A DNA stretch of 61,722 nucleotides from Haloterrigena salina JCM 13891 (GCF_000337495.1 NZ_AOIS01000003.1:78971-140692), one strand, 5' to 3'. Numbered from the stretch's first letter, positions 42,490 to 52,552 are shown. Notes: generated by a model from the letters alone, not told the origin. Numbers and translations: made by a program.

Positions 42490-44121
42490 TTACGCTTGGA
42501 AGATGATGATCGCGGAACCGAGTAACGCGAACGCGACGCCGATCGTTACGACGGCGATTCGCTTCACTCGCGGGGTCAGAGTGGCGGAATCCCCGGTAAG
42601 CGACGATTCGACGAAGTTGGTCGGCGATTCGTGGGCTTTCGGGGTCGTCAGGAGGCTGACGGTCACGACGATTCCGATTACGAGGAGGAACGCGTACAGC
42701 GAGCGAGAGTACAACGCCTCGTGTCCGAGCGCGAACCCCATGTAGACGCTGACCGCCAACCCGATCGCGATACCGAGTATCGCACCCGTGCTCGTCGAAC
42801 CGTCCCAGAGACCACCGACGATCGCCACGGCGGCGAACGTCGGCATGATCGTCGCGAGAATCGACTGCGCGACGAGGTACATCGAGTCCTCCATCGAGAA
42901 CAGGTACGCGACGCCGATACAGGCGACCATGAAGACGATCCCCGCGATCCGACCGACCCGAACGTAGTGGGACGGCTTCCGGTCCGACGCCACGTAGCGA
43001 CGGTAGATCCGTTCCGTGAACAGCGTCTGGAAGTTGTTGAGTTGCGAGTCGACGCTCGAGAGGACGCCCGCGATCAGGCCGACGACGACGACGCCGTACA
43101 GACCCGGCGGCATGACGTCGCTGATGAGCATCGGCATCGCGTGATCCGCGACCTCGAGGTTCGGATAGCGGACGGCGGCGACGAGCCCCGGGACGAGGAT
43201 GAAAAGCGGGACGAGGATCGCGTACCAGATGCTCGTGTACAGGTAGCCGATCTGCGCGGATTCCGGATCTTCGGCGGAGAGCGGTCGCTGGAGGACCTGC
43301 GATTCGGCGCTCCAGTAGGAGATCGCCGACGCGAGAAAGCCGAAGTACAGCAGGAACACCGCGATCGGGCCGCCGACCGGGAATTCGGCTGCCAGCGGGT
43401 GATCCGACGGCGTCATCGACGCCTGGTGCGTCGCCAGCCCGTCGATCAGGCCGGAGATGCCCCCCACCATGTACAGCGAAACCGGGAGCAGGAGGATCAG
43501 CGGAACGAACATGAGGACGAACTGGATGGTGTCCGAGCCGGCGACGGCGCCGAATCCGCCGAGGATCGTGTAGGCCGTTCCGACGACGATGATCGCGCCC
43601 ATCGAGAGCCAGAGATTCCATCCGAGGAGCGTGTTCAGAACGAGCGAGCCGGCGTAGATGTACAGCCCCATGTTGACGAACATCCAGACGAACGTCCAGA
43701 TGAAGTCGTACGCGTCGCCGACCGGTCTCGAGAAGCGTCGCGTGAGCCACTCGCCCAGCGAGAACGCCTGTATCTGCCTGATGAACGGAATGATCGCGAC
43801 GGTCGCGAGGACGATGGCGATCGCGTTCGTAATTGGGCCCAGCAGGACGATGATCCCGTACGCGTACGCGAACCCGGCGAGTCCGAGGAAGTCGTTCGCG
43901 TTCAGATTGGTCGCGACGGTCGAGAACGCCTGTACCGACGGCGGAAGCGACCGGTCCGCGAGGAACGTGCTCGCGGAGTCAGCGGTGTTCCGACGCATGT
44001 ACGCGCCGAACACGACCAACCCGACGATAAACACGCAGATGGCGATCCATTCGGTGAGGACGAGCGTCTGTCCGCCGATACCCTGGAGCGGATAGGGGCC
44101 CACAGTGGTAAGTGCAATCAT
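42490..44121 (-). CDS. Sodium:solute symporter (SSS family)
   Basis: A 543-residue carrier with about thirteen helices. Family motifs include NLNANDFLGLAGFAYAYG, the GGFGAVAGSDTIQFVLMF segment and the late AGVLSSVDSQLNNFQTLFTERIYRR. It couples solute import to sodium entry. It sits between the dehydratase and the rhamnosidase, in the same direction as both, so L-rhamnose or another sugar from the island is the probable solute. The start at 44121 has an AT-rich run (44151-44160) about 34 bases upstream. Confidence 0.9.
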   Translation of the reverse strand: MIALTTVGPYPLQGIGGQTLVLTEWIAICVFIVGLVVFGAYMRRNTADSASTFLADRSLPPSVQAFSTVATNLNANDFLGLAGFAYAYGIIVLLGPITNAIAIVLATVAIIPFIRQIQAFSLGEWLTRRFSRPVGDAYDFIWTFVWMFVNMGLYIYAGSLVLNTLLGWNLWLSMGAIIVVGTAYTILGGFGAVAGSDTIQFVLMFVPLILLLPVSLYMVGGISGLIDGLATHQASMTPSDHPLAAEFPVGGPIAVFLLYFGFLASAISYWSAESQVLQRPLSAEDPESAQIGYLYTSIWYAILVPLFILVPGLVAAVRYPNLEVADHAMPMLISDVMPPGLYGVVVVGLIAGVLSSVDSQLNNFQTLFTERIYRRYVASDRKPSHYVRVGRIAGIVFMVACIGVAYLFSMEDSMYLVAQSILATIMPTFAAVAIVGGLWDGSTSTGAILGIAIGLAVSVYMGFALGHEALYSRSLYAFLLVIGIVVTVSLLTTPKAHESPTNFVESSLTGDSATLTPRVKRIAVVTIGVAFALLGSAIIIFQA

Positions 44122-44150
44122 CGTACATACCGACGATCGACGCGCGTTGC

Positions 44151-44160
44151 ATTAAATATT
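44151..44160 (-). promoter_or_regulatory. TATA-like region of the symporter
   Basis: AATATTTAAT on the minus strand about 34 bases before ATG 44121, within a longer AT-rich run to 44182. Confidence 0.4.
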
Positions 44161-44239
44161 TACGTTAATAATTATATAATAAGTGCAATCGCTTGCCGGA
44201 AGATCGCTCGGAAGGTCGCGCCGTAGCGACGAGTCGGCG

Positions 44240-47200
44240 CTAGCGAACCGCGAACTCGTACGTGCCGGATCCGAGTTCGACGACGAGGGAATCACCGTCT
44301 TCGCGAACCGACTCGATCCCCGCGGTCTCCTCGGCGGATAGCGACGATCCAGACTCGGCCACGTCGGCCTCGGCGGCGTCCGGCAAGCGAACGGTTGCGT
44401 CCGTGTTCCAGGGAATGGTGACGGACAGTTCGTACGACCCGGCGTCGGCGTCGCGGCGCCACTCGGTCGCTAACTCGCCGTTGCGCGTCTCGAGACTGGC
44501 CGTGACCCACGAGAGATCGTCGACGAGCGCGGGAGCGACGGTCACGCGGTCGGTGACGGGGCGGTCGCCGATCCGAACGCCCGCGAGTACTTCGTAGAAG
44601 AACTCCGAGACGTGGGTGAACGGTGAGTGATTGAAGGAGTTCATCCCGTCGCCGACGCGGTCGTCGCTGTCCCAGCGTTCCCACATGGTCGTCGCCCCGT
44701 TACGAGCCATGTACACCCAGCCGGGTCGGTCGGGCTGGCTGACGACGTCGTACGCGACGTCCGCGTGACCGTGTGCGGTGAGCGTGTGGAGGAGCGGCCT
44801 GGTCCCGAGGAATCCCGTTTTGAGCGTGCGACCGTCGGCTTCGACCTTCTCGACGAGGTTGGCCACCACTGACTCGACCCTCGAGTCGGGAACCAGACCG
44901 AGAAAGAGCGGAACCGCGTACGACGACTGGGTTCCCGGCCCGTACGCGGCCTCGTCGGCATCGAAGAATCGCTCGTTGAACGCGTCCGCGATCCGATCGG
45001 CTCGATTTCGATACGCGTCCGCGTCCGCGTCGTTCTCCAGGACGGCGGCGATCTTCGCGAACGTATCCGTGACCTGGTAGAGGAATGCCGTGTTGTACAG
45101 GTCGTGTGGGAGACCGCGTCGGTCGTCCACGTTCTCGAAGGCGAGCCAATCGCCGAACTTCCCGTAGTCGTCCGTCAGAATGCCGTCCTCCGCGACCGAG
45201 AGCCAGTACTCGACGTAGTCTCGCATCCCTTCGTACTGCTCTTGAAGGAGGCGCTCGTTCCCGTCGTGGCGGTAGAGATACCAGGGGATCATCACCCTCG
45301 TGATCGACCACGTCGGATCGGCGGGATCCTCGCTCGCCTTGTTCGGAATCACGTCCGGAACGTAGCCCATCTCCGAGGCGACGTCGTCGTGATCGCGGGC
45401 CCACTTCTCGTCGAATCGGGCGGCGTCGAAGTTGAACAGGAGCGACCGCGTGGAGATGTGGGCGTCACCCGTCCACCCGAACCGTTCGTCGCGCTGCGGA
45501 CAGTCCTCGGGAACGGAGTGCGTGTTGCCGCGAAGCCCCCACACGGCGTTGTGTTGGACCCGATCGAGATCCTCGTTCGAACACGAAAAGGTTCCGCGAC
45601 GGTCCATCGCGGTGTGGACGACCTTCGCTGTGACGAGGTCCGGATCGAACCCGCCCGGATAGCCCGTGATCTGCGCGTACCGGAAGCCGTGGTAGGTGAA
45701 TCGCGGCTCGTACCGCTCTCCGTCGGCGCCGGCGGCGACGTAGACGTCCGTCGCGTCCGCGCTCCGAAGGTCGGTCGTCGACAGCTCCCCGTCTTCGGTG
45801 AGCCGTTCGGCGTGGCGAAGGGTGATCTCGTCGCCCTCGTCCGGATCCCGGATCTCGATCTCGAGCCAGCCGGTCAGGTTCTGGCCGAAGTCGAGGATCG
45901 GGCCGTCTGGATGCTCGTGAATCTCCGCCACGTCGAACGTCTCGACGATGCGCATCGGTTCGACGCGCTGCGGTCGAAGCGCCCCGCCGGGATCGGCGAC
46001 GACGGATGCGGGATCCCAGTCCCTGTCGTCGAACCCGGGCGAACGCCACCCGTCCTCGGACAGTCGAGCGTCGAACAGTTCGCCGTCGTAGATGTCGTTC
46101 TCCCGGATCGGACTCGCCGTCGCCCGCCAGTCACCGTCGGTCGCGATCGTCCGCGTCGAGCCGTCTTCGAACGTCGCAGTCAGTACGAGCCGGGCGCGCG
46201 GAGAGCCGTCGGGAACCCAGTAGGCACCCCCCTTCGAGAACCAGCCGCGACCGAGCCACACGCCGATCGCGTTCTCGCCGACCGCGACCCGGTCGGTCAG
46301 ATCGTAACTCGAGTAGCAGACGCGCTTCTCGTAGTCCGTCCAGGCGGGATTCAGCCGGTGATCGCAGACCCGTTCGCCGTTGACGTGGAGTTCGCCGTAG
46401 CCGACGGCGGCGAGGTGGGCGCGGACCGATTCGACCGGTTCCTCGAGAGCGAACTCCGTCCGCAGCAGTGGCGACGTCGCCGCGAGTTCGGACGCGACGC
46501 GCCCGTTCGCGAGGTGATCGCGGCCCCACGCGTCGGTTTCGACGGACGACGAGGCCTCGACCGGTCGTCCGCGAGCCAGGTCTTCGTTCCCGTTTCGCAC
46601 CTCGAGCGCCGCCAACGCGAAACACTGCCAGGCGTCGACGCGTTCGGTCCGCCGACCCGCACTCTGGGCGTGAGACGACTCCTCGGCGAGCGGTTCGAAC
46701 GCGAAGCGGTCCGTCGCGGTGACCCGCACGTACCGGCCGTCGGCCTCGAATCCGTCGTGCGTGCGGACGGGTTCCGTCTCCTCGGGGACGTCATCCGGGG
46801 GCTCGCCGTCGGCTTCGTCGGACGCGTCGACCTCGAGGACGGTCGTCGAGGATTCGAATCGCGGATCGTCCGCGACCTCGATCCGATAGGCGTTCGGAAA
46901 GCCGAAGCCGTCGAGCGGGTTGTCGAACCAGGATCTCGTGACCGCCACGTCGTCCGGCGTTCGAACGACGGTGACCGGCGACGACGGGTGAAGATCGACG
47001 GCCGTGATCCGTCGGCTGGAGCCGAGGTCCACCTGGACCCACTCTTCGACCGATTCGTCCGCGCTCCGCCACCGGCTTCGCCACCCGTTGGTGTCTCCCG
47101 CTCCCGGCTGGTGGGTTATCCATTCGCCACACCACCGCTCGGGGCGCAGCGCCGTGACGAAAGCAGACGGGTCCGCCCAATCGGTTTCACCCTCGTCGGT

Positions 47201-47509
47201 CCAGAGTTTCACCGACCAGTGATACCGCGTGTCGGAACCGAGGTCGGGACCGTCGTATGGAACGTTCGTCGACAGCGACGATTCGACGCGGCCGGAGTCC
47301 CAGAGCGAGCCCCGACCGGAGCCGACCGCACTCCTGTCGTGACCGACCACGATCCGATACGCGGTCTGGCGAGTTCCGCGAGCATCGGTCGAAACGCGCC
47401 ACGAGAACCGAGGCGGTTCCGTCGGGTCGACGTTCGTCGGGGCCGGTTCGTACTCGACTCGAAGATCCGTCGGGCGACGGTCACCCGCGGTATCGGCTAC
47501 CGAAGACAT
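44240..47509 (-). CDS. Alpha-L-rhamnosidase (GH78)
   Basis: A 1089-residue GH78 enzyme. The N-terminus holds fibronectin-like beta domains (EPAPTNVDPTEPPRFSWRV), then a discoidin-like sugar-binding insert (about 160-290), the WLGRGWFSKGG segment and the six-hairpin catalytic domain with CPQRDERFGWTGDAH (about 668-682), whose acidic residues form the active site, and a beta-sandwich C-terminus. It releases L-rhamnose from the non-reducing end of glycans or glycosides. Starting at ATG 47509 (MSSVADTAGDRRPTDL) there is no signal peptide, so it works inside on imported material. The upstream extension to 47659 is basic and unlikely coding. This is the key sign for rhamnose use. Confidence 0.92.
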   Translation of the reverse strand: MSSVADTAGDRRPTDLRVEYEPAPTNVDPTEPPRFSWRVSTDARGTRQTAYRIVVGHDRSAVGSGRGSLWDSGRVESSLSTNVPYDGPDLGSDTRYHWSVKLWTDEGETDWADPSAFVTALRPERWCGEWITHQPGAGDTNGWRSRWRSADESVEEWVQVDLGSSRRITAVDLHPSSPVTVVRTPDDVAVTRSWFDNPLDGFGFPNAYRIEVADDPRFESSTTVLEVDASDEADGEPPDDVPEETEPVRTHDGFEADGRYVRVTATDRFAFEPLAEESSHAQSAGRRTERVDAWQCFALAALEVRNGNEDLARGRPVEASSSVETDAWGRDHLANGRVASELAATSPLLRTEFALEEPVESVRAHLAAVGYGELHVNGERVCDHRLNPAWTDYEKRVCYSSYDLTDRVAVGENAIGVWLGRGWFSKGGAYWVPDGSPRARLVLTATFEDGSTRTIATDGDWRATASPIRENDIYDGELFDARLSEDGWRSPGFDDRDWDPASVVADPGGALRPQRVEPMRIVETFDVAEIHEHPDGPILDFGQNLTGWLEIEIRDPDEGDEITLRHAERLTEDGELSTTDLRSADATDVYVAAGADGERYEPRFTYHGFRYAQITGYPGGFDPDLVTAKVVHTAMDRRGTFSCSNEDLDRVQHNAVWGLRGNTHSVPEDCPQRDERFGWTGDAHISTRSLLFNFDAARFDEKWARDHDDVASEMGYVPDVIPNKASEDPADPTWSITRVMIPWYLYRHDGNERLLQEQYEGMRDYVEYWLSVAEDGILTDDYGKFGDWLAFENVDDRRGLPHDLYNTAFLYQVTDTFAKIAAVLENDADADAYRNRADRIADAFNERFFDADEAAYGPGTQSSYAVPLFLGLVPDSRVESVVANLVEKVEADGRTLKTGFLGTRPLLHTLTAHGHADVAYDVVSQPDRPGWVYMARNGATTMWERWDSDDRVGDGMNSFNHSPFTHVSEFFYEVLAGVRIGDRPVTDRVTVAPALVDDLSWVTASLETRNGELATEWRRDADAGSYELSVTIPWNTDATVRLPDAAEADVAESGSSLSAEETAGIESVREDGDSLVVELGSGTYEFAVR

Positions 47510-47664
47510 GACTCCGATGTCACCGGTTCCGCCCGTAAATGTTTGCCCGAGCCCTCGAGAGACGGCGGTACAGCGTGACAGTTCCACGCGTTCGTAATCG
47601 AGGGGAACGGTGGGTCGGCTGGTACCGCCCGCAATCAGTCGACGGCCGGTCGATTGCACCTAAA

Positions 47665-47673
47665 GTTATATAT
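47665..47673 (+). promoter_or_regulatory. TATA box and ribosome-binding site for the MDR dehydrogenase
   Basis: TTATATATG about 55 bases before ATG 47724, leaving a leader of about 25-30 bases that has GAGGT (47711-47715) in position to act as a ribosome binding site. Confidence 0.45.
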
Positions 47674-47723
47674 GTGAGAGTCCCCCACGTATTGATAGCT
47701 CGACCAGAGCGAGGTAACCCTAG

Positions 47724-48758
47724 ATGAAGGCCATAGTACATACCGGTCCCAGAGCCATCGAGATCCGCGAGCGCGAGAAGGCCGTCCCCGACGACGACGA
47801 GGTGCTCGTTCGCGTTCACTCGGCGGGACTCTGTGGTAGCGACGCGCACGCGTACAAGTACGAAGACGGCTACGAGTGGATTCCGATTCCCCGAACCATG
47901 GGCCACGAGTACTCCGGCGAGGTCGTCGAAGTCGGCGACGACGTCACCGACTTCGCGGTCGGCGACCACGTCGTCGAGGAGCCGATCCACGACTGCGGCT
48001 CGTGTTTTCAGTGCAAGAACGGGCAGCCGAACGTCTGCCAGAACTTCGAGATCACGGGCATGCACAACGACGGCGCGTACACCGAGTACACGACGGTCCG
48101 GCCGCGAGATTTGCACCTGATTCCCGAGGACGTACCGCTCGGCCACGCGAGCATCACCGAGCCGCTCAGCATCGCGACGCGGGCGGTGTTCGATCAGTCC
48201 GCGGTGACACCGGGCGATACCGTCCTCGTCGAAGGGCCCGGCCCGATCGGCGTGCTCGTCGCGGCCGTCGCGGACTCGCTGGGCGCCGACGTCGTCGTCT
48301 CTGGACTGGGCAAGGACACCACGTACCGGCTGCCGCTGGTCGAAGACCTCGGGATCGAGACGATCGATATCGAGGCGACTGATCTCGAAGCAATCGTCGA
48401 CGAGCGGACCGACGGCGTCGGCTTCGACGCGGTGTTCGATACGACCGGTCACTCGAGCGGCGTCGAGATGGCCATCGACCACGTCCGGAAGGGCGGACAG
48501 GTCGTCGTCGTCGGTCTCCCCGGCTCCCCCAGCGAAGTGTTCATGACGCCGGTCGTCCGCGGCGAGGTCGACGTGAACACCTCCTACGGCTCGACCTGGC
48601 GGAACTTCGAACAGGCCATTCGACTCCTCTCGGCCGGCGCGATCGACGCCGACGCGATCATCGATCGCTCGTTCAGCGTCGACGAGCCGACCGCCGCGTT
48701 CGAGGCGTTCCTCGAGTCGGAGACGTGCAAGCCGGTCTTCTCGTTTGCGGACAGCTGA
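47724..48758 (+). CDS. Zinc-dependent sugar (alcohol) dehydrogenase, MDR family
   Basis: A 344-residue medium-chain dehydrogenase. Catalytic zinc ligands are expected at Cys of GLCGSDAHAYKY and the His/Glu of TMGHEYSGE; the structural zinc site is CGSCFQCKNGQPNVC. The cofactor fold is EGPGPIGVLVAAVA. It resembles threonine/sorbitol/galactonate-type dehydrogenases. In the island it is a candidate for one of the two oxidations of the rhamnose route, either L-rhamnose to the lactone or 2-keto-3-deoxy-L-rhamnonate to the 2,4-diketo acid. It is divergent from the rhamnosidase. Confidence 0.88.
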   Translation: MKAIVHTGPRAIEIREREKAVPDDDEVLVRVHSAGLCGSDAHAYKYEDGYEWIPIPRTMGHEYSGEVVEVGDDVTDFAVGDHVVEEPIHDCGSCFQCKNGQPNVCQNFEITGMHNDGAYTEYTTVRPRDLHLIPEDVPLGHASITEPLSIATRAVFDQSAVTPGDTVLVEGPGPIGVLVAAVADSLGADVVVSGLGKDTTYRLPLVEDLGIETIDIEATDLEAIVDERTDGVGFDAVFDTTGHSSGVEMAIDHVRKGGQVVVVGLPGSPSEVFMTPVVRGEVDVNTSYGSTWRNFEQAIRLLSAGAIDADAIIDRSFSVDEPTAAFEAFLESETCKPVFSFADS

Positions 48759-48900
48759 GCGATCGCCTCTCCTGCAGGTGCGCCCGCTTACCGGCGCATC
48801 GGCCGTCATCGACGGCGTCCGACCAGCCTAACGGCACCGTCTCTCCGCTCACGGAATTACAAGTCGAATCTTTGATATTGATGACTCGAGGACGGTGCGT

Positions 48901-50616
48901 ATGGTTCAGCTCACGGATCCCGACGGTGCGATCACGGTCGACGTGGACCCGAACGGAACGTTACGCGTCGACCGATCCGGAGAGACGGTTTTCGAACCGT
49001 CGCCCTACGGGCTTCCGACGCCGTACGGCTCGTTTCCCGAGGAGTTCGAGCTCGACGACGTGCGAACCCGGACGATCGACGACTCGTACGAACTCGTTCA
49101 CGGGAAACGGTCGAGTCCGCGCCACCGAGCGGTCGAGAAGACGCTCTCGTTCGAGGGCGACGGCGGCTCGGTGGAGCTCCAGATCCGCGCCGCGGACGAC
49201 GGAATCGCGTACCGATACCGGTTGCGAGGCGAGCGGGACGAGTATCTCCACCCGGGCGACGAGTCCGGCTTTCGGTTCCCGCCGGGCGCCGTCGCGTGGC
49301 TCTCCGACTACCAGGCCAACCACGAGGGACACAGCCGGCAGATCCCGGTAACAGCCGTCGACGGAGAGTACAATCTCCCCGGCCTCTTTCACGTTGACGA
49401 CACCTGGGCGCTCGTCTGCGAGGCCGGCGTCGACGGCGACTGGATGGCCGGCCGACTCGTCGGGACGCGCGACGACGCGCCGGGCGTCGACATCGGATTT
49501 CCCGAGTCCCATCCGACGTCACACGTGTGGGCCAACGACCCCGCGACGACGCCGTGGCGCGTCGCGATCATCGGCGACCTCGCGACCGTGGTCGAGTCGA
49601 CGCTCCCGACCGACCTCGTCGACGGGCCGCGGATCGACGGCGACTGGGTCGAACCAGGCCGCGTCGCGTGGTCGTGGTGGTCGAGCGGCTCGAGCGTCCG
49701 GTCGCTCGAGGAGGAGCGTGCGTACGTCGACTACGCCGCGGAGCGAGGGTGGGAGTACGTGTTGGTCGACGCCGGCTGGGACGACGAGTGGCTCCCCGAC
49801 CTCGTCGCGTACGCGAACGACACCGGCATCGACGTCGAACTCTGGTCGCACTTCATCGACCTGAACACGGAGTCCAAGCGCGAGGAGCGCCTCTCGAGGT
49901 GGGCCGAGTGGGGCGTCGCCGGCGTCAAGGTCGACTTCATGGACAGCGACGACCAGGGGCGGATGCAGTTCTACGACGACCTCGCTCGCGACGCCGCCGA
50001 ACACGAACTGACCGTGAACTTCCACGGGTCGGCCGTCCCGACGGGACTCCGTCGGCGCTGGCCCCACGTCATGACCTACGAGGGCGTTCGCGGCGCCGAG
50101 TACTACAAGTGGACGACGAATACGCCCGAACACAACGCGACGCTCCCCTTCACCCGCAACGTCGTCGGTCCGATGGACTACACGCCCGTGACGTTCTCCG
50201 CCGATCGGCGCGCGACGTCGGCGGGCCACGAACTCGCGCTGTCGGTCGTCTACGAGTCCGGACTTCAGCACTACGCCGACGGCATCGAGATCTACGAGTC
50301 GTACCCGATCGCAGAGCGCGTCCTCGAGGCCGTGCCGGCGGCCTGGGACGAGACGAGGTTCCTCCGCGGCCGACCCGGATCGGAGGCCACGTTCGCGCGA
50401 CGGGCGGGCGACGACTGGTTCGTCGGCTCGATCACCGCCGGTCCGGCGGGTTCGATCGAGGTTCCGCTCTCGTTTCTCGACGGGAAGACGACGGCCGTCA
50501 TCGCGACCGACGCCGACGAGGAACACGGCCTCGAGGAGTACGAACGCACAGTCTCGCCGGACGAATCGCTTCGCGTGTCGGTCGCGGAGAACGGCGGCTT
50601 CGTCGTCCGGCTCTGA
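48901..50616 (+). CDS. Glycoside hydrolase family 97 (retaining-type) alpha-glycosidase
   Basis: A 571-residue GH97-type enzyme. N-terminal beta-sandwich (about 1-230), a TIM barrel (about 240-480) and a short beta C-terminus follow the family plan. AGVKVDFMDSDDQGRMQFY (KVD from residue 343) holds the Asp nucleophile of the retaining branch, and TYEGVRGAEYYKW (about 394) the Glu expected to act as acid/base. Retaining members are alpha-galactosidase-like. Start ATG 48901 is used rather than the GTG at 48895. There is no signal peptide. It would cut a further alpha-linked sugar from the imported oligosaccharide. The MDR gene precedes it by about 140 bases. Confidence 0.87.
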   Translation: MVQLTDPDGAITVDVDPNGTLRVDRSGETVFEPSPYGLPTPYGSFPEEFELDDVRTRTIDDSYELVHGKRSSPRHRAVEKTLSFEGDGGSVELQIRAADDGIAYRYRLRGERDEYLHPGDESGFRFPPGAVAWLSDYQANHEGHSRQIPVTAVDGEYNLPGLFHVDDTWALVCEAGVDGDWMAGRLVGTRDDAPGVDIGFPESHPTSHVWANDPATTPWRVAIIGDLATVVESTLPTDLVDGPRIDGDWVEPGRVAWSWWSSGSSVRSLEEERAYVDYAAERGWEYVLVDAGWDDEWLPDLVAYANDTGIDVELWSHFIDLNTESKREERLSRWAEWGVAGVKVDFMDSDDQGRMQFYDDLARDAAEHELTVNFHGSAVPTGLRRRWPHVMTYEGVRGAEYYKWTTNTPEHNATLPFTRNVVGPMDYTPVTFSADRRATSAGHELALSVVYESGLQHYADGIEIYESYPIAERVLEAVPAAWDETRFLRGRPGSEATFARRAGDDWFVGSITAGPAGSIEVPLSFLDGKTTAVIATDADEEHGLEEYERTVSPDESLRVSVAENGGFVVRL

Positions 50617-50709
50617 GGCCGACCGTCGGGGACCGCTCTCCCGGTCGCGATGCGACTGTCGTTTTCTCACAAGGTTTAGTATCGTCGGATCCGTCACTGG
50701 TCGTGAACG

Positions 50710-51579
50710 ATGGTATTTGATACGCATACTCACGCCTGGGCGCAACCGAACCGGGACCACCCCTGGGTGAACGGCCCGCTCGTCGAAACCGTCGACGAGT
50801 TCGACGTCGACACGGTCTACACCGCCGAGAAGCTCCTCAAGGATATGGACGCCGTCGGTATCGACGAGGCGGTGGTCGTCGGCTACCCGATCTGCGAGTG
50901 GACCGACAACTGGTACACCGTCCAGTGCGTCGAGGAGCACGACGACCTCACCGGGATCGTGATGCTCGACCCGTTCGCCGACGGCGCGGCCGACCGGCTG
51001 CGCGAGGCGATGGCCGTCGACGGCGTGCTCGGCGTCCGCCTCGGGGCGATCTGCCCGTACGATCGCATGTGGGAGACGTTCGATCCCGGTGTCGAGTGGC
51101 TGCGCGAGGCGGTCGACGAGACCGCGTTCTGGGAGGCCGCGCGCGAGACCGACGCGCTGGTCCAGATCCTGGCCCACGTGGACCAGCTCGAGCAGGTGCT
51201 CGACCTCGTCGAGACCTATCCCGAGCTCTCCTACGCGCTCGATCACTTCTGTCACGCCGGTCCCGAGGTCCCACCCGGCGAAGCGCTCGCCGCACTCGAG
51301 CCCCTCGCCGTCGACGGGTACGACGTCGCCGTGAAGATTTCCGAGGTCGTCCACCGCTCGGAGGAGGGGTTCCCCTACGCCGACATGCACGACCACGTCC
51401 GCTGGCTGCTCGAGACCTTCGGCCGCGAGCGGATCGTCTGGGGCTCGGACTTCCCGAACGTCAGCGACGAGGCGAGCTACGAGGAGAGCCTGCGGTGGCT
51501 CGAGCACGTCGACTGTCTCTCGAAGAACGACCGCGAGTGGCTCACCGGTCGGGCGATGCGGGAATTGTGCGGAATCTGA
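50710..51579 (+). CDS. Amidohydrolase-type sugar lactonase, L-rhamnono-1,4-lactonase-like
   Basis: A 289-residue amidohydrolase-2 family protein. FDTHTHAW (D-x-H-x-H) at the N-terminus, the His in DHFCHAG and the Asp of VWGSDFPN mark the metal site; the helix ending in NDREWLTGRAMRELCG is typical. This family includes lactonases of L-rhamnonate and L-fuconate. In the island it fits hydrolysis of L-rhamnono-lactone to L-rhamnonate. It follows the GH97 gene by 93 bases and meets the FAH gene tail to tail. Confidence 0.83.
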   Translation: MVFDTHTHAWAQPNRDHPWVNGPLVETVDEFDVDTVYTAEKLLKDMDAVGIDEAVVVGYPICEWTDNWYTVQCVEEHDDLTGIVMLDPFADGAADRLREAMAVDGVLGVRLGAICPYDRMWETFDPGVEWLREAVDETAFWEAARETDALVQILAHVDQLEQVLDLVETYPELSYALDHFCHAGPEVPPGEALAALEPLAVDGYDVAVKISEVVHRSEEGFPYADMHDHVRWLLETFGRERIVWGSDFPNVSDEASYEESLRWLEHVDCLSKNDREWLTGRAMRELCGI

Positions 51580-51582
51580 GCG

Positions 51583-52425
51583 CTACTGTTCGACGACGTG
51601 GTTCTCGAGCGTTCCGATCCCCTCGACCTCGGCTTCGACCGTGTCGCCGGGCGAAAGCAGTTCCGGCGGGTCGCGGAAGATGCCGACGCCGCCAGGAGTG
51701 CCGGTCGAGATGACGGTACCGGGCTGGAGCGTCATGCGGTGGCTGAGGAACTCGATGGTGTCGCCGACGTCGAAGATGAACTCCGCCGTCGAGGACTCCT
51801 GTTTCACCTCGCCGTTGACCCGGAGTTCGACGCCGACGTCGTTGGCGTCGATCGAGTCGGGCGCGGTCAGGGCCGGCCCCATCGGCGCGAACGTGTCGTA
51901 GCTCTTGCCTCGGAAGAACTGGCCGTCCTCGAACTGGGCGTCGCGCGCGCTGACGTCGTTGACGACCGTATAGCCGGCGACGTACTCCTCGGCCTCGTCA
52001 GCCGAGACGTCGCAGGCGGTCCGGCCGATGACGACGCCGAGTTCGACCTCGTAGTCGACCTGCTCGACGTCTTCGGGGTGGACGATCGGCGCGTCGGGCC
52101 CGGTGACGCTTCCGGGCGATTTCGCGAACAGCATCGGGGTGTCGGGGATCTCCTCGTCCTGCTCTTCGGCGTGGTCGTAGTAGTTCAGGCCGACGCAGAT
52201 GATCTGCTCGACGGAGGGGATCGGCACCAGCCGGTCCCCGTCCGCGGGACCGTCGATCTCCGGGAGTTCGCCGGTCTCGACGGCGCGCTGGACGCGGCGG
52301 CGGTAGCCGGGCGTGGCGAGGTCCTCGAGTGACGGTGCTCCGAAGCGGTCCAGCGCGTAGGTCCGGTCGTCGACGGAAACGCCCCAGCGGACGCCGCCGT
52401 CGGTCGCGAATCGAACGAATTGCAT
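51583..52425 (-). CDS. FAH-family hydrolase, 2,4-diketo-3-deoxy-L-rhamnonate hydrolase candidate
   Basis: A 280-residue fumarylacetoacetate hydrolase-family protein. The metal ligands are in DYEVELGVVIG (two Glu) and VNDVSARDAQ (Asp); GLNYYDHAEE precedes them and ISTGTPGGVG is near the C-terminus. The family splits C-C bonds of diketo acids. Here it should cleave 2,4-diketo-3-deoxy-L-rhamnonate to pyruvate and L-lactate. The frame extends to 52710, but the family begins around MQFVRFATDGG, so ATG 52425 is taken. Adjacent on the same strand is the L-lactate oxidation complex. Confidence 0.87.
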   Translation of the reverse strand: MQFVRFATDGGVRWGVSVDDRTYALDRFGAPSLEDLATPGYRRRVQRAVETGELPEIDGPADGDRLVPIPSVEQIICVGLNYYDHAEEQDEEIPDTPMLFAKSPGSVTGPDAPIVHPEDVEQVDYEVELGVVIGRTACDVSADEAEEYVAGYTVVNDVSARDAQFEDGQFFRGKSYDTFAPMGPALTAPDSIDANDVGVELRVNGEVKQESSTAEFIFDVGDTIEFLSHRMTLQPGTVISTGTPGGVGIFRDPPELLSPGDTVEAEVEGIGTLENHVVEQ

Positions 52426-52552
52426 CGTCTCGAAATTCCGGTCCTGAATCTTGAATCTTTCTCTCGACGGATCGCAGGCGGAACCATCCGCCCCGTCGCA
52501 CGGACTCGCCGAGCGAACCGGTCTCGTCCGGTGGACCGAAACCGTCCGGAGA

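Noticed and set aside
42631-44226. Plus-strand frame of 531 codons opposite the symporter
   Set aside because: Highly charged Arg/Asp shadow of a membrane protein gene.
45104-47578. Plus-strand open frame of 824 codons opposite the rhamnosidase
   Set aside because: The minus strand encodes a clear GH78 enzyme; the antisense frame is Arg/Val-rich with no domain.
49519-51507. Minus-strand frame of 662 codons across GH97 and lactonase
   Set aside because: Antisense to two recognised genes and crosses the space between them.
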